Positions 61,953 through 64,000 of a DNA stretch of 64,000 bases are shown here, in pieces; within the stretch, counting starts at the first letter, position 1, and each line of letters starts with the position of its first letter. The position numbers and the translations under genes are program-made. The notes below the pieces were generated by a model. It made no database searches, had not been told where the DNA came from, and saw only the letters and a program-made list of their open reading frames with translations. The stretch is from assembly GCF_000003815.2 (NCBI RefSeq), contig NC_049997.1:11367888-11431887 (forward strand), in the 5' to 3' direction. This stretch comes from Branchiostoma floridae. Its lineage: Eukaryota > Chordata > Leptocardii > Amphioxiformes > Branchiostomatidae.

Positions 61953-62300
61953 ATGACGTTGGCTCCGTGGAGTACGCTGTTAGCGCCGTTAGAACATATC
62001 GCAGAAGTACAGAAGGTGATAGACATAGGGATAATAAACAAGGGATTCCACGTTATTGAGCAGTTCGAAACAATTCTGGGAGAAACGTCCGAGCACAAAG
62101 TATACTGGTTTGCCCTCCCGGACCAGTTGAAGTTCGTATGGGCAGAATTGAAATGCAAGGGGATACATTGTAGTACATACTTCGAAACAGGGCTTAAAGT
62201 TGTGCCCATTTCGACAACGGCGTACCCGTTTGAGCGAGCCCCGAACATTAAATTAGTAGATGAAGTACCCCAATGTCGATACCTGCTGGGAACATACTGA
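61953..62300 (+). CDS. LTR-element accessory ORF A, unknown function
   Basis: 115 codons, starting directly after an in-frame TGA. No known domain recognised. The central part (KVYWFALPDQLKFVWAELK, then ETGLKVVP) matches the neighbour ORF B in pattern and spacing, so the two appear to be tandem paralogues. It overlaps ORF B by 28 nt in a different frame. Position between primer-binding site and gag suggests an accessory protein of the element. The mixed strand/helix pattern looks like a small globular domain. Confidence 0.6.
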   Translation: MTLAPWSTLLAPLEHIAEVQKVIDIGIINKGFHVIEQFETILGETSEHKVYWFALPDQLKFVWAELKCKGIHCSTYFETGLKVVPISTTAYPFERAPNIKLVDEVPQCRYLLGTY

Positions 62301-62605
62301 TTCCGCTGAGACACGGGTCCGAGAGTGACATAGAGTGGGCGTGTGGGTTCGCTAGGACTTTTGGCTATCGATTCCTGAGGCAGAGAGAGGCAGTTCAATT
62401 CTCCGCAGGAAGCAGAAATGTTGTAGTGTGGTTTTCGCACCCGTACGAGCTTCAGATGACGAGCCGCCGGTTGAGTGAGATGAATGTTGGGCATGAGGTG
62501 TTTATGAGAGTAGGACTTGTGGCACTGCCACCAAACGAAGAGACACTGCCAGCGGCCACGCGTACCGTAACGATCGTTAATGTCCCCAGAGTGTCCAGTT
62601 CGTAG
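62273..62605 (+). CDS. LTR-element accessory ORF B, paralogue of ORF A
   Basis: 110 codons. Shared pattern with ORF A: an early LIPL.H / LLAPLEH, then VVVWFSHPYELQMTSRRL, then RVGLVALPP, and a final VNVP corresponding to VDEVP. Overall identity is low but the hydrophobic spacing agrees over most of the length. It is followed by 254 bp before the gag start. Translation would require leaky scanning, re-initiation or splicing. Function unknown. Confidence 0.6.
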   Translation: MSIPAGNILIPLRHGSESDIEWACGFARTFGYRFLRQREAVQFSAGSRNVVVWFSHPYELQMTSRRLSEMNVGHEVFMRVGLVALPPNEETLPAATRTVTIVNVPRVSSS

Positions 62606-62859
62606 ATAGACAGTTGTAGTACTTGACGTTAGATTTGATTTTTATGGAATATCTAAGTACTAGTTGGTTGAGCAGGCAAGGAACTAAATAGGATAGACTG
62701 TTGAGTCAGACAGGTCGCGGCTTATTTGACTTCGAGTATTTTTGTTGATTGTTTTACTTTTTGCCTCTGTCGTGTTTCGATTCTTGCGTTATCGATCCAA
62801 ATTTGTGGCTGTCAGAGGCGAGTCTTGAAAGTGTAGGCAGGCCGGCAAATCATTGTAAG
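62606..62859 (+). other. Spacer between ORF B and gag
   Basis: No ORF. T-rich stretches (TTTTACTTTTTGCCTCTG near 62753) could act as a splice-acceptor tract for a gag message. Confidence 0.35.
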
Positions 62860-64000
62860 ATGTCTACGGAACAGAAAAAAGGGAGTGAAACCAGCAAGGG
62901 AGGGGATGTAAAGGCGTCAACCTCCGCAACCCGACCCAAACCAAGTATTGCCGAGGTCGAGTCTCCGTTCTCCCAAGCCGCTCAACTTAGGGCATATCTA
63001 GGGCGCACTTCGACGTCGAGTGTAGCGGGGGCATCGAATAGCACGCCCGTGGTGACATTTCCGCGTTTTGCTTTAAGGGACAGCCCCGCTTCACCGTCGA
63101 TTAGTGATTATAGCCTCGCAGGAGTAAGCCAGATAGATGGTCAGGCGGGAGGCTCCACTCCCATTTATGTGCCCTCGGGTTCGGCCACGCCATCATGGGC
63201 CTCGATGACGGTATCGCAGGCGGACCCGTCCGAAACACAGTCCGTCGCGACGTCCGCTACCGGGGCGACGGCCGTTTCCACCTCGCAGCAGGGGGGCGGG
63301 CACCAATTACTGAACGGGGCCCCTACATTGCCAGGGGCACCGGGGACTCCACAGCTGGGGTTGGGACAGTCGGTCCTCTCCTTGCCTCCGCCGACGGTCG
63401 TGGTACAGCGGGAGAAAAATTTGACGAAATTCTCTGGCAGGGACCCCGCCAGTTCGTTTGAGGACTGGTGGGAGGAGGCCCAGATTTCGTTCAGCTCGTG
63501 GGGTACCCCGCCTGAACAGCAGGCCCATCTAGTCTTGCGAAGCTTAGAGGGGGATGCCAAACGTGAGGTGGCCTGCCTCTCGTCGCGGGAGAAGACGAGT
63601 ATTGACACTATAATCCGCGTGTTGAGGGACGCGTATAGAGACACAGCTCCCTGCACGACCTTGTTGTCCGAGTTCTATCGGCGGGAACAAGGACCGGACG
63701 AGTCATATCGCGACTATGCCCTCGCTCTGCAGGGCCTAGCACACAGAGCAGAGCAGAAGCGGCCGGGCATATTAACAGACCAGGACAGGGCCCTCCGCGA
63801 TAAGTTTATTGCCGGGCTTCGGGATAGGCACCTGAGTAGGCATCTAGAAGCGCATGTTCGGCAACGCCGCGAATGCACGTTCATGGATATCCGACTGGAA
63901 GTCAGGGGGCTTACAGGGGGGCGATCACCCGTAAAAGAAGCCAGCTCCAGGGGCGCCTGCGCGTCCACTGACTCCCAGGGGACGGCGGACACGTCGTATA
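62860..64000 (+). CDS. Gag-like polyprotein of an LTR retrotransposon (partial, runs off the window)
   Basis: Open for 380 codons from ATG at 62860 to the window end with no stop. The first 180 residues are Ser/Thr/Gly/Pro-rich and disordered-looking. From about residue 185 a capsid-type retrotransposon Gag domain follows: KFSGRDPASSFEDWWEEA, HLVLRSLEGDAKREV, IIRVLRDAYRDT, EFYRREQGPDESYRDYAL and LRDKFIAGLRDRHLSRHL. This is the pattern of Ty3/gypsy Gag and of its domesticated PNMA/Arc relatives. Zinc knuckle, protease and polymerase would lie to the right. The intact frame suggests a recent insertion. Confidence 0.8.
   Translation, partial: MSTEQKKGSETSKGGDVKASTSATRPKPSIAEVESPFSQAAQLRAYLGRTSTSSVAGASNSTPVVTFPRFALRDSPASPSISDYSLAGVSQIDGQAGGSTPIYVPSGSATPSWASMTVSQADPSETQSVATSATGATAVSTSQQGGGHQLLNGAPTLPGAPGTPQLGLGQSVLSLPPPTVVVQREKNLTKFSGRDPASSFEDWWEEAQISFSSWGTPPEQQAHLVLRSLEGDAKREVACLSSREKTSIDTIIRVLRDAYRDTAPCTTLLSEFYRREQGPDESYRDYALALQGLAHRAEQKRPGILTDQDRALRDKFIAGLRDRHLSRHLEAHVRQRRECTFMDIRLEVRGLTGGRSPVKEASSRGACASTDSQGTADTSY

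Noticed and set aside
61856-62494. 212-codon ORF on the minus strand
   Set aside because: It is antisense to the overlapping plus-strand ORFs A and B, which have mutual similarity and fit the retroelement layout. The minus frame shows no domain.
63165-63656. 163-codon minus-strand ORF opposite gag
   Set aside because: GC-rich shadow frame; the plus-strand frame has the Gag domain and is open for 380 codons.

Overview
The window is animal nuclear DNA, most probably from a cephalochordate (amphioxus, Branchiostoma). The reasons are genes with chordate-like exon structure and short introns, an NHL-repeat type II membrane protein with many Tyr motifs of a kind I associate with amphioxus, a very high load of foldback/MITE-type elements, and assembly gaps inside a satellite. 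The species assignment is an inference from family knowledge.

Five multi-exon genes can be followed exon by exon with consistent splice phases. They are: (1) an alpha-2,8-sialyltransferase (ST8SIA type, + strand, 10286-18379, 408 aa); (2) TWNK, the mitochondrial replicative helicase Twinkle (- strand, 27401-23972); (3) CHMP2A, an ESCRT-III subunit (+ strand, 28345-31428, 227 aa), head-to-head with TWNK across a compact intergenic region holding perfect cAMP-response-element palindromes; (4) a type II membrane protein with an extracellular NHL propeller (- strand, 36110-32900), whose cytoplasmic exon carries a 38-bp tandem duplication and two compensating frameshifts; (5) a 509-residue type II membrane protein (- strand, 59872-51848) that joins an FkbM-type methyltransferase to a C-terminal domain resembling a NodB polysaccharide deacetylase with every catalytic motif degraded. 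A single Cys-rich exon (49027-49163) may belong to a sixth gene.

The right edge (about 60.8-64.0 kb) is the 5' end of an apparently intact LTR retrotransposon: putative LTR, tRNA-type primer-binding site, splice donor, two overlapping small ORFs that look like tandem paralogues of each other, and a long Gag-like ORF running off the window.

The remainder is mostly repeats. A 37-bp minisatellite ends just before the first coding exon of the sialyltransferase. A 157-bp satellite (42.3-47.3 kb, with four assembly gaps) shows higher-order structure and is flanked by diverged units and an 849-bp element with 23-bp perfect terminal inverted repeats. Two Mutator-like elements have clean 9-bp target-site duplications, and one carries a RecQ-type helicase fragment. 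At least nine copies of one foldback family are present, together with several tRNA-derived SINEs, hAT-like and TA-flanked MITEs, and long GT/CA microsatellites in introns. The genes do not form a functional cluster; they are independent eukaryotic loci separated by repeats.
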